A stretch of 64,000 nucleotides of DNA from assembly GCA_041398665.1 (NCBI GenBank), contig JAWKUH010000004.1, forward strand, positions 124,001-188,000. The letters run 5' to 3'. The DNA comes from Rohdeia sp041398665 (GTDB taxonomy: Bacteria; Planctomycetota; UBA1135; GCA-002686595). The notes beneath the pieces are model-generated. The model ran no database searches, was not told the origin of the DNA, and worked only from the letters and a program-made list of their open reading frames with translations. A program made the translations under genes and the position numbers. Below, piece after piece: positions 47,356 to 57,248 of the stretch. Each line of letters starts with the position of its first letter. Within the stretch, counting starts at the first letter, position 1.

Positions 47356-50178
47356 GTGGGCTTCCTCGAACCGGCCGCCCTCCTGTTCGCGCTGCCGCTC
47401 GCGCTGCTCTTCTGGCGCACGCGACCGCGCGAACTCGGCGCGAAGACGGTGCGGGCCCTGGCGTTGCTCGCGCTCGTGCTCGCACTCGCCGGAGCGTTCC
47501 TCCCGGTCGGGCGACCCGGCCGCGACCTCGTCGTCGTCGTCGACCGTTCGCGCTCGATGCCGGCCGACGCGGACGAACGCGCGCTGGAGCTGATCCGTCT
47601 CGCGGAGTCGCAGCGCGAGAGCGGCGACCGCGTCGCCGTCGTCACCTTCGGCGAGGAGGCGAACATCGCGCAACCGCCGCGCGAGGAGGGCGCGTTCCCC
47701 GGCTTCCAGCGCGAGGACGGTCCCGACGGTTCGGACCTCGCGGGTGCGCTCGACCTCGCACTCGGCGTCGTGCCGAAGGGTCGTCCAGCGCGCATCCTGC
47801 TCGTCACCGACGGCGCGGCGACGACCGACGTGCCCGAGGGGTTCGAGCGTCGCGCCCAGGGTCGCGGCATCCCCATCGACGTCCGCGCGCTCCGGCGCGA
47901 CGGCGTGAGCGACCTCGCCGTCGAACGCATCGACCTGCCCGAGACCGTCGGCGAGGGCGAACCGTTCCAGTTCAGCGTGTGGGTCCGCGCCGCGCGTCCC
48001 GTGCGCACCGAGTTCCGACTGGTGCGCGCCGGGAGGACGTTGTCGAGCGGCGAGCGCGAATTCGAGGCCGGGCTGAACCGCCTCGTCTTCCGCGACGTGC
48101 TCGAGGAGGGCGGCGTCGCGGAGTACGCCGTCGACGTCGCGTCGCCCGACGACACCACGCCCGAGAACAACCGCGGGCTCGGATCGCTGCGCGCGGTCGG
48201 GCCGCCGCGCGTGCTCGTGCTGTGCGAGGAGGGCGTGTCGACGCTCGTGCTCGCGCTGCGCGAGCGCGGCCTGCTCGTCGACTCCGCGCGGCCCGAGGCG
48301 GTGTCGATCGACCCGCTGTTCCTCACCGCCTACCGCTCGGTCGTCCTCGAGAACGTCGACGCGGGTCGCGTCGGCGAGACCGGGATGTACGCGCTCGCCG
48401 ACTTCGTCACGGAGCGCGGCGGCGGGTTGCTCGTCACCGGGGGCACGGCGTCGTTCGGTCGCGGCGGCTACTACCGTTCGCCGCTCGACCCGATCCTGCC
48501 GGTCTCGATGGAACTGCGGCAGGAACACCGCAAGCTCGCCATCGCGCTCTCCATCGTCATGGACCGGTCGGGTTCGATGACCGCGCCCGTCGACTCCTCG
48601 CGGTCGAAGATGGACCTCGCCAACGCCGGTGCGGCCGCGGCGATCGAGTCGCTGTCCGAGATGGACTCGGTCTCCGCGATCGCCGTCGACCAGGAGGCCC
48701 ACGTGATCCGGGGCCAGAGTTCGCTCGAGAAGAAGGGGGAGGCGGCCGCGACGGTGCGGAGGATCCGGTCCGAGGGCGGCGGGATCTACGTCTACAACGG
48801 ACTCGTCGAGGCGGTCCGACAACTGAAGGACGACCCGCGCCTCACGAAGCACATCATCCTCTTCGCCGACGCCGCCGACTCCGAACAGCAGGAGGGCTGC
48901 GAGGGACTGCTCGCCGAGGCCGCCGGCGCCGGTGTGACGTGCTCGGTCATCGCGCTCGGCACCGAGCGCGACCCCGACGCCGCGTTCCTGCGCCGCGTCG
49001 GCGCGACGGGCCGCGGCAGCGTCACGTTCACGACGAGCCCGACCGACCTCCCGCGCCTCTTCGCGCAGGACACGATGCAGGTGGCGCGCGCAAACTTCGT
49101 CGACGAACCGACGGCGACGCGCGCACTGCCCGGCCTGCTCGGTCTCGGCGACCTGCCTGCCGACGACTTCCCGGGCCTCGGCGGCTACAACCTCACCTAC
49201 CTCCGGCCCGAGTCGACCGCGGCCGTCGTGACGACCGACGAGTTCGCGGCACCCGTCGTCGCGTTCGTGTACCGCGGCCTCGGTCGGGCCGCTGCGTTCA
49301 CCGGACAGATCGGCGGCACCTACGGCGCGTCGGTCGCGGAGTGGGACCGCTTCTCCGCGTTCGCGGCCGGACTCGTGCGCTTCACGCTCGGGACGGAGGA
49401 GCCCGGCGGCCTGTTCGCGACCGTCGAGCGCCGCGGTTCGCAGGCGGTGTACCGCCTCGAACTCGATCCCGACGCCCCGATCCCGGCCGTGCTCGGCCGC
49501 CTCGCGGCCAGCGCCCTGCGACCCGACGGCTCGCGGACGCGCCTCGAGTTCGAACGCGTCGACGCGCAGACCTTCGAGGCGCAGCTCGACCTCGGCGAGG
49601 CCGGCACGGTCATCGCCGACGCCGTGCTGCCCGACGGCACGACGCTCGCGTTGCCGCCCGTCAGCCTCCCCTACTCGCCCGAGTTCCAGGACCAGCGCGG
49701 CAACGAACCGAAACGGCTCCTCGACCGCCTCGCGCGCGGCAGCGGCGGACACGAGCTCTCGAGCGCGAACGAGCTCTTCGTCGGCGAGCGCGGCGACCTC
49801 GGCTCGCGACCGATCCAGCGCGAGCTCGTGCTCGCCGCGCTGCTGCTCGTGCTGTTCGAGATCACCATGCGACGCCTCTCGCTGTGGGTCTTCGTGCGCG
49901 TCCCGCGTCGCGTCCGGCGCGCGACGACCGCAGAGGTGGCGACGCCGGGAGCCGCGACCGAACCGTCGGCGCCGAGGCCGGTCGGGCCGCCGGCGTCGAA
50001 GGACCGCACGAGCGCGCCGCGCGAGCCCGCGACGCGGACCGCCGCGCCCGAGCCCGTGCGCCGCGCGGCGCCGGGAGGACTCGCGAAGGAACCGCGCGAG
50101 GGCACGATCGAGGACGCGCTCGCCGCGGCGCGGCGCCGCGCCAAGGGCCGACTCGGGCGCGGCGAGGACGAGAGCTGA
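47356..50178 (+). CDS. Large membrane protein with two von Willebrand A domains and a GATase-like domain
   Basis: A 940-residue protein from GTG 47356. Two N-terminal helices (LEPAALLFALPLALLFW and TVRALALLALVLALAGAF) are followed by a first vWA domain with VVVVDRSRSM and ILLVTDGA. A beta-sandwich region (VERIDLPETVGEGEPFQFSV) comes next, then a glutamine-amidotransferase-like segment (VLVLCEEGVSTLVLAL, ERGGGLLVTGGTASFGRGGY) that interrupts toward the second vWA domain with IVMDRSGSM and IILFADAADSEQ. A last helix (LVLAALLLVLFEITM) precedes a basic cytoplasmic tail. This domain order is known in planctomycete and Bacteroidota proteins linked to MoxR/DUF58 systems, but the biochemical role is unknown. 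It is translated right after the BatA-like gene. Confidence 0.85.
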   Translation: MGFLEPAALLFALPLALLFWRTRPRELGAKTVRALALLALVLALAGAFLPVGRPGRDLVVVVDRSRSMPADADERALELIRLAESQRESGDRVAVVTFGEEANIAQPPREEGAFPGFQREDGPDGSDLAGALDLALGVVPKGRPARILLVTDGAATTDVPEGFERRAQGRGIPIDVRALRRDGVSDLAVERIDLPETVGEGEPFQFSVWVRAARPVRTEFRLVRAGRTLSSGEREFEAGLNRLVFRDVLEEGGVAEYAVDVASPDDTTPENNRGLGSLRAVGPPRVLVLCEEGVSTLVLALRERGLLVDSARPEAVSIDPLFLTAYRSVVLENVDAGRVGETGMYALADFVTERGGGLLVTGGTASFGRGGYYRSPLDPILPVSMELRQEHRKLAIALSIVMDRSGSMTAPVDSSRSKMDLANAGAAAAIESLSEMDSVSAIAVDQEAHVIRGQSSLEKKGEAAATVRRIRSEGGGIYVYNGLVEAVRQLKDDPRLTKHIILFADAADSEQQEGCEGLLAEAAGAGVTCSVIALGTERDPDAAFLRRVGATGRGSVTFTTSPTDLPRLFAQDTMQVARANFVDEPTATRALPGLLGLGDLPADDFPGLGGYNLTYLRPESTAAVVTTDEFAAPVVAFVYRGLGRAAAFTGQIGGTYGASVAEWDRFSAFAAGLVRFTLGTEEPGGLFATVERRGSQAVYRLELDPDAPIPAVLGRLAASALRPDGSRTRLEFERVDAQTFEAQLDLGEAGTVIADAVLPDGTTLALPPVSLPYSPEFQDQRGNEPKRLLDRLARGSGGHELSSANELFVGERGDLGSRPIQRELVLAALLLVLFEITMRRLSLWVFVRVPRRVRRATTAEVATPGAATEPSAPRPVGPPASKDRTSAPREPATRTAAPEPVRRAAPGGLAKEPREGTIEDALAAARRRAKGRLGRGEDES

Positions 50179-50216
50179 CGCGAGGCGCCGCGCGCGCGTC
50201 GTATCCTTCCCGCGCG

Positions 50217-51272
50217 ATGGGCGACCGCACGCACGACTTCACGCGCACCTCGACGACGCGAACGCTCGTCGGTCGCGGCGTCGCGACGCGACTCCGCGAG
50301 ATCGTGGACTCGCTCGAGCCCGACGGCGTGTTCCTCGTGCACGACCGCCTGCTCGGCGACGCGGCGCACGAGGTCGCCCTGGCGACGGGCGCGCGCGCGG
50401 CATTCGCGATCGAGGGCGGCGAAGCGACGAAGACGATCGAGCACGCGATCGAGCTCGTGCGCACGCTCTCGCACGGCGGGGCGACGCGCGGCTCCGTCGT
50501 GGTCGCGCTCGGCGGCGGCACGGTGTGCGACCTCGTCGGCTTCGTCGCGGCGATCCACCTGCGCGGCGTGCGCTGCGTGCTCTGCCCCACCACGATGCTC
50601 GCGGCCTGCGACGCCGCGCTGGGCGGCAAGAACGGCGTCGACCTCGACGGCCTCAAGAACGCCGTCGGCACGATCCGCCAGCCCGAGGCGGTCGTCGCCG
50701 ACACGCGCTGGCTCGCCACCCTGTCCGACGAGGCCTTCCGCGAGGGGCTCGCCGAGGTCGTGAAGAAGGCGGCCGTGCTCGACGCCGCACTGTTCGCGCG
50801 CCTCGAGGAGCTCGCGCCGGCGCTCGTCGCCCGCGAGGACGGCGCGGTCGACGAGGTCGTGGACGCCGCGGTCGCGACGAAGATGGCGGTGGTCGACCAC
50901 GACGAGCTCGAGGGCGACCGCCGGCGCTGGCTGAATTTCGGCCACACGATCGGGCACGCGCTCGAGAGCGCGTCCGGCATGACGCTCCCCCACGGACGCG
51001 CCGTCGCGATCGGCATGGTCGCGGAGTGCCGCGCGGCCGGGAGTCCGGCGGAGCCACGCCTCGCGCGACTCCTCGCCGCGCTGCGGCTCCCGACGGAGGT
51101 CCCGGCGGGACTGGACGACGTCGACCGGCTCCACGCGCTCGTCGCGAAGGACAAGAAGGCGCGCAGCGGAGCGGTCCCGATGGTCGTGCCGGCGGAGATC
51201 GGTCGCGGCGAGCTCGTCGAGCTCACGCGCGATCGCCTCCGGCGCGCGCTCTCCACCGACGGATCACGCTGA
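50217..51272 (+). CDS. aroB: 3-dehydroquinate synthase
   Basis: Second step of the shikimate pathway, closing DAHP to 3-dehydroquinate with NAD and a divalent metal. The 351-residue protein has GGGTVCDLVGFVAAIHLRGV, CPTTMLAACDAALGGKNGVDL, KNAVGTIRQPEAVVAD, EGLAEVVKKAAV (metal-site Glu), VVDHDELEGDRRRWLNFGHTIGHALE (in parts; two His metal ligands) and KDKKARSGAVPMVV. All expected metal and substrate residues appear present. It begins 38 bases after the vWA gene; the other shikimate genes follow after two unrelated genes. Confidence 0.95.
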   Translation: MGDRTHDFTRTSTTRTLVGRGVATRLREIVDSLEPDGVFLVHDRLLGDAAHEVALATGARAAFAIEGGEATKTIEHAIELVRTLSHGGATRGSVVVALGGGTVCDLVGFVAAIHLRGVRCVLCPTTMLAACDAALGGKNGVDLDGLKNAVGTIRQPEAVVADTRWLATLSDEAFREGLAEVVKKAAVLDAALFARLEELAPALVAREDGAVDEVVDAAVATKMAVVDHDELEGDRRRWLNFGHTIGHALESASGMTLPHGRAVAIGMVAECRAAGSPAEPRLARLLAALRLPTEVPAGLDDVDRLHALVAKDKKARSGAVPMVVPAEIGRGELVELTRDRLRRALSTDGSR

Positions 51273-51385
51273 AACGCGGACCCCGCGGGCGCGTCAACTC
51301 GTCGGAACCCTCGGGGTAGGATGCGGGGCGCAGGGTCGCTCCGTCGCCGCGCCGATCGCCGCCCGTTCCGCCCCGCACCGAAACC

Positions 51386-54300
51386 ATGCTCCGCCGCGAA
51401 CAGGTCCGCCTCGACCCGCGCCTCGCGAGCGGCGGCGCCGCCGCGGCGGCCCTGGTGCTGCTGCTGGGAGCGAGGACGGTTGCTCCCGCCGGGGCTCCCG
51501 TCGTCGCGTCGAGCGCGACGGCCGTCGCCGAGCACCGCGCGTCCGACGACGAGGCGGAGCGCGTGGGCCGCAGCGCCGCGCGGATCCTGCGCGCGCGCTG
51601 CGAGGAGTGCCACGGTCCGGACCGGGTCGAGGGCGAGTTGCGCCTCGACTCGCGCGAGGCGTTGCTCAGGGGCGGCGATACCGGAACCGGCGCCGTCGCC
51701 GGCGATCCCGACGCGAGCGAGATCTACCTCCGCGTCACGTCGGACTTCGCGTTCGACCGGATGCCGTACGAGCAGACGCCGCTCTCCGACGACGAGATCG
51801 CGACGCTGCGGCGCTGGATCGAGCTCGGGATGCCGTGGCCGGAGAGCGGCGCGGCGCACGACGTCCATTGGTCGTACGAGCCGATCGTCCGGCCCTCGCC
51901 GCCCGAGGCCGAACACGCGGACCTCGTGCGCTCCCCCATCGATGCGTTCGTTCTCGCGCGCCTCGAGCAGGCGGGGATCGAGCCGTCGCCCGAGGCCGAC
52001 CCGCGCACGCTCGTGCGGAGGCTCTACCTCGACCTGTGGGGCCTCCTTCCCGAGCCGGAGGTCGTCGAGGCCTTCGCAGCGGATCCGAGCGACGCGGCCT
52101 ACGACGCGCTCGTCGATCGACTGCTCGCGTCGCAGCACTTCGCGGAGCGCTTCGCGCGCCACTGGCTCGACCGCGCGCGCTACGCCGACTCCGACGGCTA
52201 CGAGAAGGACGAGGCGCGGACGAACGCCTGGCACTACCGCGACTGGGTGATCGACGCGATCGACCGCGACCTGCCGTGGGACCGCTTCACGATCGAGCAG
52301 ATCGCGGGCGACCTCGTGCCCGACGCCGACTGGCGCACGCGGCTCGGCACGGCGTTCAACCGCCAGACCCTCACGAACCGCGAGGGCGGCGTCGACCAGG
52401 AGGAGTTCCGCGTCCAGGCCGTGATGGACCGCGTCGCAACGGTCGGGACGACGTGGCTCGGCATGACCTACGGCTGTGCGCAGTGCCACGACCACAAGTA
52501 CGAGGCCATCTCGCAGCGCGAGTACTACGGACTGTTCGCGTTCTTCGACAACGCCGACGAGGTCGACGAGCCGCTGCGCCCGAACGCGTACGAGCTCGCG
52601 CACTGGCACGACGAACGGGACCCGCGGCTCGAGGAGCGAGAAGCGCTGCTGGCCGAGATCGAGGCGGCGCGCCGCGACGTTCCCGACGACGTGTCGAGCT
52701 GGATCCCGGCCGAACGCACACGACTCGAACGCGCCTTCGACGGGATCGCGCGCGCGTGGGTGCGGAACGTCCGCGCCGAGAGCGACGCCGTGCCGCTCCG
52801 CGTCCTGCCGAACGGCACCGTCGCGACCGCGCCGCCGAAGACCGACGCCGCCGACGTCGTCGTCACCATCTCGGGACCGCGGCGCATCTCGGGTGTCGCC
52901 CTGCGCTTCCTCGCCGACGACGAGGCCGGCACGCTCCTGCGCCTCAGCGAGGTGGAGGCGAAGGTGCGCTCGGCCGGCAGGGAGAGGAGCATCGGCCTTT
53001 CGAATGCGCGCAGCGACCAGCCGCGCGCCGTCGACGAGGTGGAGGGCGCGATCGACGGGATCGACGAGACCCGCTTCACGCTCGCACCGACCCAGTCCGA
53101 GCCCGTCGACCTGTGCATCTGGTCGCGGCGGAGCGTCGAGATCGCCGCCGACGAGGTGCTCGAACTCACGCTCCGAACGATCGACCCCGACCGCGAGGGG
53201 ATCGGCGCGTTCCGGGTCGGACTCTTGACGGAACCCGACCCCATCGGCGCACCGGACGACGCCTACCGGCTTCTCGTGCGGCCGCCGTCGAGTTCGTACG
53301 ACGAGCGCCAGCTCGAGGTCCTGCGCAGGTGGCGCGAGGATTCAGATCCGAAGGTGCGCGCGTTGCTCGACCGGCTGGCGCAGCTCGAACGCGACGATCC
53401 AGCGATGCGCCCGTTCACCGCGCCCGTGCTCGAGGAACGGCGCGAGGATCGGCGCGACACGCGGCTCATGGAGCGCGGCGATTTCCTCCGCCCCGCCGAG
53501 CGCGTCGAGCCCTCGGTCCTCGCGATCCTGCCGCCGCTCGTCGTCCGCGACCCCGAGCGGGGCCCCGACCGACTCGACCTCGCGAACTGGATCGTCGCGC
53601 CGGAGAACCCGCTGCCGCTGCGCGTCGCGGCCAACCAGATCTGGCAGCGCCTGTTCGGTCGCGGGATCGTCTCGACGCCCGAGGACTTCGGGAACCGCGG
53701 CGAGGCCCCGAGCCACCCGAGACTGCTCGACTGGCTCGCGACGGAGTACCGACGCGTCGGCCTCTCCCGCAAGGCGATGGTCCGCGAGATCGTGCGCTCG
53801 TCGACCTACCGGCGCTCGTCGGTGCACCGCGACGACCTGCGCGAGAGCGATCCCGAGAACAAGCTCCTCGCGCGACAGAACCGCCGGCGTGTCGAGGCCG
53901 AGACGGTGCGCGACGCGACGCTCGGTGCTGCCGGACTGCTCTCGCTCGACGTCGGCGGACCCAGCGTGTTCCCGCCGATGGATCCGAGCGTGACCGCGCA
54001 GAGCTACGCCTTCACCTTCGACTGGACGACGAGCGAGGGCGCGGACCGCTACCGGCGCGGCATGTACACGTTCTTCAAGCGAACCGCACCGCACCCCAAC
54101 CTCGTCGCCTTCGACTGCCCCGCGGCGAACGTCACCGCGCCGGGGCGGAAGACGTCGAACACGCCGATCCAGGCGCTCGTCACGCTCAACGACGAGGTCT
54201 ACGTCGAGGCGGCCTGCGCGTTCGCCGACCGCGTGCTCGACGAGTGCGGCGCCGACGTGGACGACGCGGTGCGGGTGGAGCGCGCATTCGAACTCGCGCT

Positions 54301-54520
54301 CGGCCGCGCGCCGCGGCCGAGCGAGACCGAGGTCCTTCTCGCCGTGCTCGCCGACGCACGCGCGCACTTCGCCGACGCCTCGGACGACGTCGAAGCCCTC
54401 CTGCCCGCCACGCTCTCCGCGCGACTCCCGCAGGAGCCGGCGGAACGCGCGGAGACGGCGGCCTGGGCGGCGACGCTGCGCGTCGTGCTCAACCTCGACG
54501 AATTCCTGACCCGCGAGTAG
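51386..54520 (+). CDS. Planctomycete cytochrome-type protein with haem motif, DUF1549 and DUF1553
   Basis: A 1044-residue exported protein. An N-terminal hydrophobic segment (AAAAALVLLLGARTVAPAG) is followed by the PSCyt1 region with a CxxCH haem site (CEECH, residues 72-76). DUF1549/PSCyt2 (SPIDAFVLARLEQAGIEPS, then YGCAQCHDHKYEAISQREYYGLFAFF in parts) brings a second CxxCH at 364-368. A jelly-roll-like insert lies at about 450-620, and DUF1553/PSD1 has LDLANWIVAPENPL, NQIWQRLFGRGIV, FGNRGEAPSHPRLLDWLA and NTPIQALVTLND. Such proteins are abundant in Planctomycetota and nearly always paired with a DUF1501 protein, as here (10 bases downstream). The function is not established; periplasmic redox or polymer use is proposed. 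Confidence 0.93.
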   Translation: MLRREQVRLDPRLASGGAAAAALVLLLGARTVAPAGAPVVASSATAVAEHRASDDEAERVGRSAARILRARCEECHGPDRVEGELRLDSREALLRGGDTGTGAVAGDPDASEIYLRVTSDFAFDRMPYEQTPLSDDEIATLRRWIELGMPWPESGAAHDVHWSYEPIVRPSPPEAEHADLVRSPIDAFVLARLEQAGIEPSPEADPRTLVRRLYLDLWGLLPEPEVVEAFAADPSDAAYDALVDRLLASQHFAERFARHWLDRARYADSDGYEKDEARTNAWHYRDWVIDAIDRDLPWDRFTIEQIAGDLVPDADWRTRLGTAFNRQTLTNREGGVDQEEFRVQAVMDRVATVGTTWLGMTYGCAQCHDHKYEAISQREYYGLFAFFDNADEVDEPLRPNAYELAHWHDERDPRLEEREALLAEIEAARRDVPDDVSSWIPAERTRLERAFDGIARAWVRNVRAESDAVPLRVLPNGTVATAPPKTDAADVVVTISGPRRISGVALRFLADDEAGTLLRLSEVEAKVRSAGRERSIGLSNARSDQPRAVDEVEGAIDGIDETRFTLAPTQSEPVDLCIWSRRSVEIAADEVLELTLRTIDPDREGIGAFRVGLLTEPDPIGAPDDAYRLLVRPPSSSYDERQLEVLRRWREDSDPKVRALLDRLAQLERDDPAMRPFTAPVLEERREDRRDTRLMERGDFLRPAERVEPSVLAILPPLVVRDPERGPDRLDLANWIVAPENPLPLRVAANQIWQRLFGRGIVSTPEDFGNRGEAPSHPRLLDWLATEYRRVGLSRKAMVREIVRSSTYRRSSVHRDDLRESDPENKLLARQNRRRVEAETVRDATLGAAGLLSLDVGGPSVFPPMDPSVTAQSYAFTFDWTTSEGADRYRRGMYTFFKRTAPHPNLVAFDCPAANVTAPGRKTSNTPIQALVTLNDEVYVEAACAFADRVLDECGADVDDAVRVERAFELALGRAPRPSETEVLLAVLADARAHFADASDDVEALLPATLSARLPQEPAERAETAAWAATLRVVLNLDEFLTRE

Positions 54521-54530
54521 CGGACCGACG

Positions 54531-56030
54531 ATGCCTCCCTTCCCCTTCACCCGACGGCCGTCCGAGCTGCTCGACCTCTCGCGACGCGACTTCCTGACGA
54601 GCGCGGCCAGCGGACTCGGCGCGATCGCACTGCGCTCGTTGCTGCTCCGGGACGGCGTGGTGGAGCGCGCGCCGCAGGACTCGGCGGACCCGCTCGCGCC
54701 GCGCGCACCGCACTTCCCGGCGAAGGCCAAGCGCTGCATCTTCGTCTTCCTCGCGGGCGGGCCGAGCCAGTTCGACCTCTACGACCCGAAGCCCGCGCTC
54801 AACCGCTACGACGGACACCCCCTGCCGGAGAGTCTCGTCGAAGGCGTGCGCTTCGCCTTCATCCAGAAGGACTCGGCCGTCGTCGTCGGCACGCCGACCA
54901 CGTTCTCGCGCCACGGCGAGTGCGGGATGGAACTCTCGCAGCACCTCACGCACGTCGGGAAGCACGCGGACAAGCTCCTGCTCGTGCGTTCGATGCACAC
55001 CGACCAGTTCAACCACCACCCTGCGCAGCTCCTCATGCAGTGCGGCCGCGCGGTGTTCGGACTGCCGACGATGGGTTCGTGGGTGCTCTACGGGCTCGGC
55101 AGCGAGTCGCGCGACCTCCCGGGGTACGTCGTGCTCACGTCCGGTCGCGGATCGAGCGGCGGATCGACGCTGTGGCAGAGCGGATTCCTCCCGAGCTCCT
55201 ACGCCGGCGTCCCCTTCCGGAGCGACGGCGACGCCGTGCTGGCCCTGCGCAACCCGCCGGGCATCTCGGACGAGATGCAGGGACGTGCGATCCGTGCGAT
55301 CTCGGCGCTGAACCGCGAGCAGAGCGAGCGCGTACGCGACCCGGAGGTCGAGAGCCGCATCGCGAACTACGAGCTCGCGCACCGCATGCAGGCGTCGGCC
55401 CCCGACCTGATCGACCTCTCGCAGGAGTCCGAGGCGACGCTCGCGGAGTACGGTGTCGATCGCGAGGACCCAGTCATCAAGGCGGCGCGTCCGGGCGGCC
55501 CGGGCCAGTACCGCAGCTTCGCGACGAACTGTCTGCTCGCCCGACGGCTCATCGAGCGCGACGTCCGCTTCGTCAACATCATCCACGCGTCGTGGGACCA
55601 CCACGCCAACCTCGACGTCGAGCTCCCCTTCAACGCCGCCATGGCGGACCAACCGCTCGGCGCGTTGATCGGCGACCTCGACCGACGCGGCCTCCTCGAC
55701 GAGACGCTCGTCGTCGTCGCGGGCGAGTTCGGCCGCACGCCGCTCGGCGAGAACCGGCGCGGCGACGTCCCCAACACGGGTCGCGACCACCACCCCTTCG
55801 CGTTCTCCGTGCTCCTGGCGGGCGGCGGACTGCGCGGCGGCCTCACCTACGGCGCGACCGACGACTTCGGTTGGGGCGTCGTCGAGGACCCCGTCCACGT
55901 CAACGACTTCCACGCGACGCTGCTCAACCAGCTCGGCCTCGACCACCTCAGGTTGACGCACCGCTACCAGGGCCGGGACTTCCGCCTCACCGACGTCGCG
56001 GGCCGCGTGGTCCACGACTGGATCGCGTGA
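54531..56030 (+). CDS. DUF1501 family protein with twin-arginine signal
   Basis: A 499-residue protein starting at ATG 54531 with a twin-arginine-type signal SRRDFLTSAASGLGAIAL, so it should leave the cell by the Tat system (TatC at 3986). The body matches DUF1501, a branch of the alkaline-phosphatase/sulfatase superfamily: CIFVFLAGGPSQFDLYDPKP, LLVRSMHTDQFNHHPAQ, SWVLYGLGSES, ASWDHHANLD, VVVAGEFGRTPLGE and RDHHPFAFSVLLAGGGLRGG. The family is the constant partner of DUF1549/DUF1553 proteins. Its stop overlaps the aroA start as GTGA, which is unexpected for an exported protein next to a cytoplasmic biosynthetic gene. Confidence 0.93.
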   Translation: MPPFPFTRRPSELLDLSRRDFLTSAASGLGAIALRSLLLRDGVVERAPQDSADPLAPRAPHFPAKAKRCIFVFLAGGPSQFDLYDPKPALNRYDGHPLPESLVEGVRFAFIQKDSAVVVGTPTTFSRHGECGMELSQHLTHVGKHADKLLLVRSMHTDQFNHHPAQLLMQCGRAVFGLPTMGSWVLYGLGSESRDLPGYVVLTSGRGSSGGSTLWQSGFLPSSYAGVPFRSDGDAVLALRNPPGISDEMQGRAIRAISALNREQSERVRDPEVESRIANYELAHRMQASAPDLIDLSQESEATLAEYGVDREDPVIKAARPGGPGQYRSFATNCLLARRLIERDVRFVNIIHASWDHHANLDVELPFNAAMADQPLGALIGDLDRRGLLDETLVVVAGEFGRTPLGENRRGDVPNTGRDHHPFAFSVLLAGGGLRGGLTYGATDDFGWGVVEDPVHVNDFHATLLNQLGLDHLRLTHRYQGRDFRLTDVAGRVVHDWIA

Positions 56031-57248
56031 ACGGGGAGTTCGTCGTCCCGCCGCTCGCGTGGGCGTCGGACGCCGTGCTCGAGCTGCCCGGCTCGAAGAG
56101 CGAGGCGAACCGCGTCCTCGTCGTCGCTGCGCTGTCGGGGCGACGTGTCGTCGTGCACGGAGCCACGCCGTGCGACGACGTGCGCCGTCTCGTCGACGGA
56201 CTCGCGACGCTCGGGTACGAGGCGCACTTCCTGGACGAGGAGCGCGGCACGGTCCACGTCGGCCCGCGCCGCGGCGACGCGCCGAGCTCCGGCGAAGTCT
56301 TCTGCGGCAACGCCGGGACCGCGCTGCGCTTCCTCGTCTCCGTCGCCGCCATCACGCCCGGGACGTGGACGGTGACGGGCGACGCGCACATGCAGCGGCG
56401 CCCGATCGGACCGCTCGTGCGGGCCTGGCGCGACCTCGGCGCCGAGGTCGACGACACCGACGGTCGAATACCTGTGCGCGTGCGCGGCGGTGCGGCGGCG
56501 GGCGGCACGACGCGCCTCGACCCATCCCTCTCGAGCCAGTTCCTCTCCTCGTTGTTGCTCGTCGGCGGTGCACTCGAGCGCGGGATCGACGTCGTGCTCG
56601 AGCGGCCGTCCGCCTCGCCGGAGTACGCCGCGATGACCTGCGCGATCCTCGCGGAGTGCGGTGTCGACGCGAGCTTCGACGAGCGCTCGGCGAGGAGCGT
56701 GCGGACGTCCCGTCCCGAGCTCGACTCGATCTCGGTCGGCGGTGACTGGAGCGCGATGGGCGTGTGGACCGCGGCGAACGAACTCACCGGCTCGCGCGTC
56801 TCGGCCGCGAACCTGCGCCGCGGATCGACCCAGCCGGACGAGGGCCTCGCGGAGGTGCTCGGCGAGCTCCGCGGCGAGGGCGACCGCGCGATCGACGTCG
56901 CGTCGATCCCCGACCAGTTCATGAACCTCGCCGTCGTCGCCGCGCGCCGCTCCGGCACGACGCGCTTCACCGGCGCAGCGAACCTGCGCGTCAAGGAGTG
57001 CGACCGGCTCGCCGTCACGGCGCGCGAACTCGCGAAGCTCGGCGTCGCGGTGCGCGAGCAGGACGACGGCCTCGAGGTCGTCGGCACCGGTCGGTTCCGC
57101 TCCGCGACGATCGACCCCGAGGACGACCACCGCGTGGCGATGGCGTTCGCGCTGGCCGCGCTCGTCGCCCCCGAGGCCCGCATCGCGGTCGCGTCGCCCG
57201 CGTGCGTCGCGAAGAGCTACCCCGGGTTCTGGCGCGACCTTCGATCGC
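56027..57248 (+). CDS. aroA: 3-phosphoshikimate 1-carboxyvinyltransferase (EPSP synthase), 3' end ambiguous
   Basis: Adds the enolpyruvyl group from PEP to shikimate-3-phosphate. GTG 56027 overlaps the DUF1501 stop. Motifs: ELPGSKSEANRVLV (Lys24), CGNAGTALRFLVSVAA, MQRRPIGPLVRAW, SSQFLSSLLLVGG, STQPDEGLAEVLGEL, NLRVKECDRLAVTARELAKLG, DDHRVAMAFALAAL and the end region VAKSYPGFWRDL. Directly after this, at about 57240, an extra T puts the frame out of step. Without it the sequence would read on as DLDRVRTQLRTV straight into shikimate kinase with no stop. As written, the frame runs on uselessly to 57616. So it is either a separate enzyme with a damaged end or the first part of an AroA-AroK fusion. 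Confidence 0.9.

Noticed and set aside
54531..56030. Annotating the DUF1501 protein as an active sulfatase
   Set aside because: It lacks the sulfatase nucleophile signature; only the superfamily fold is shared.
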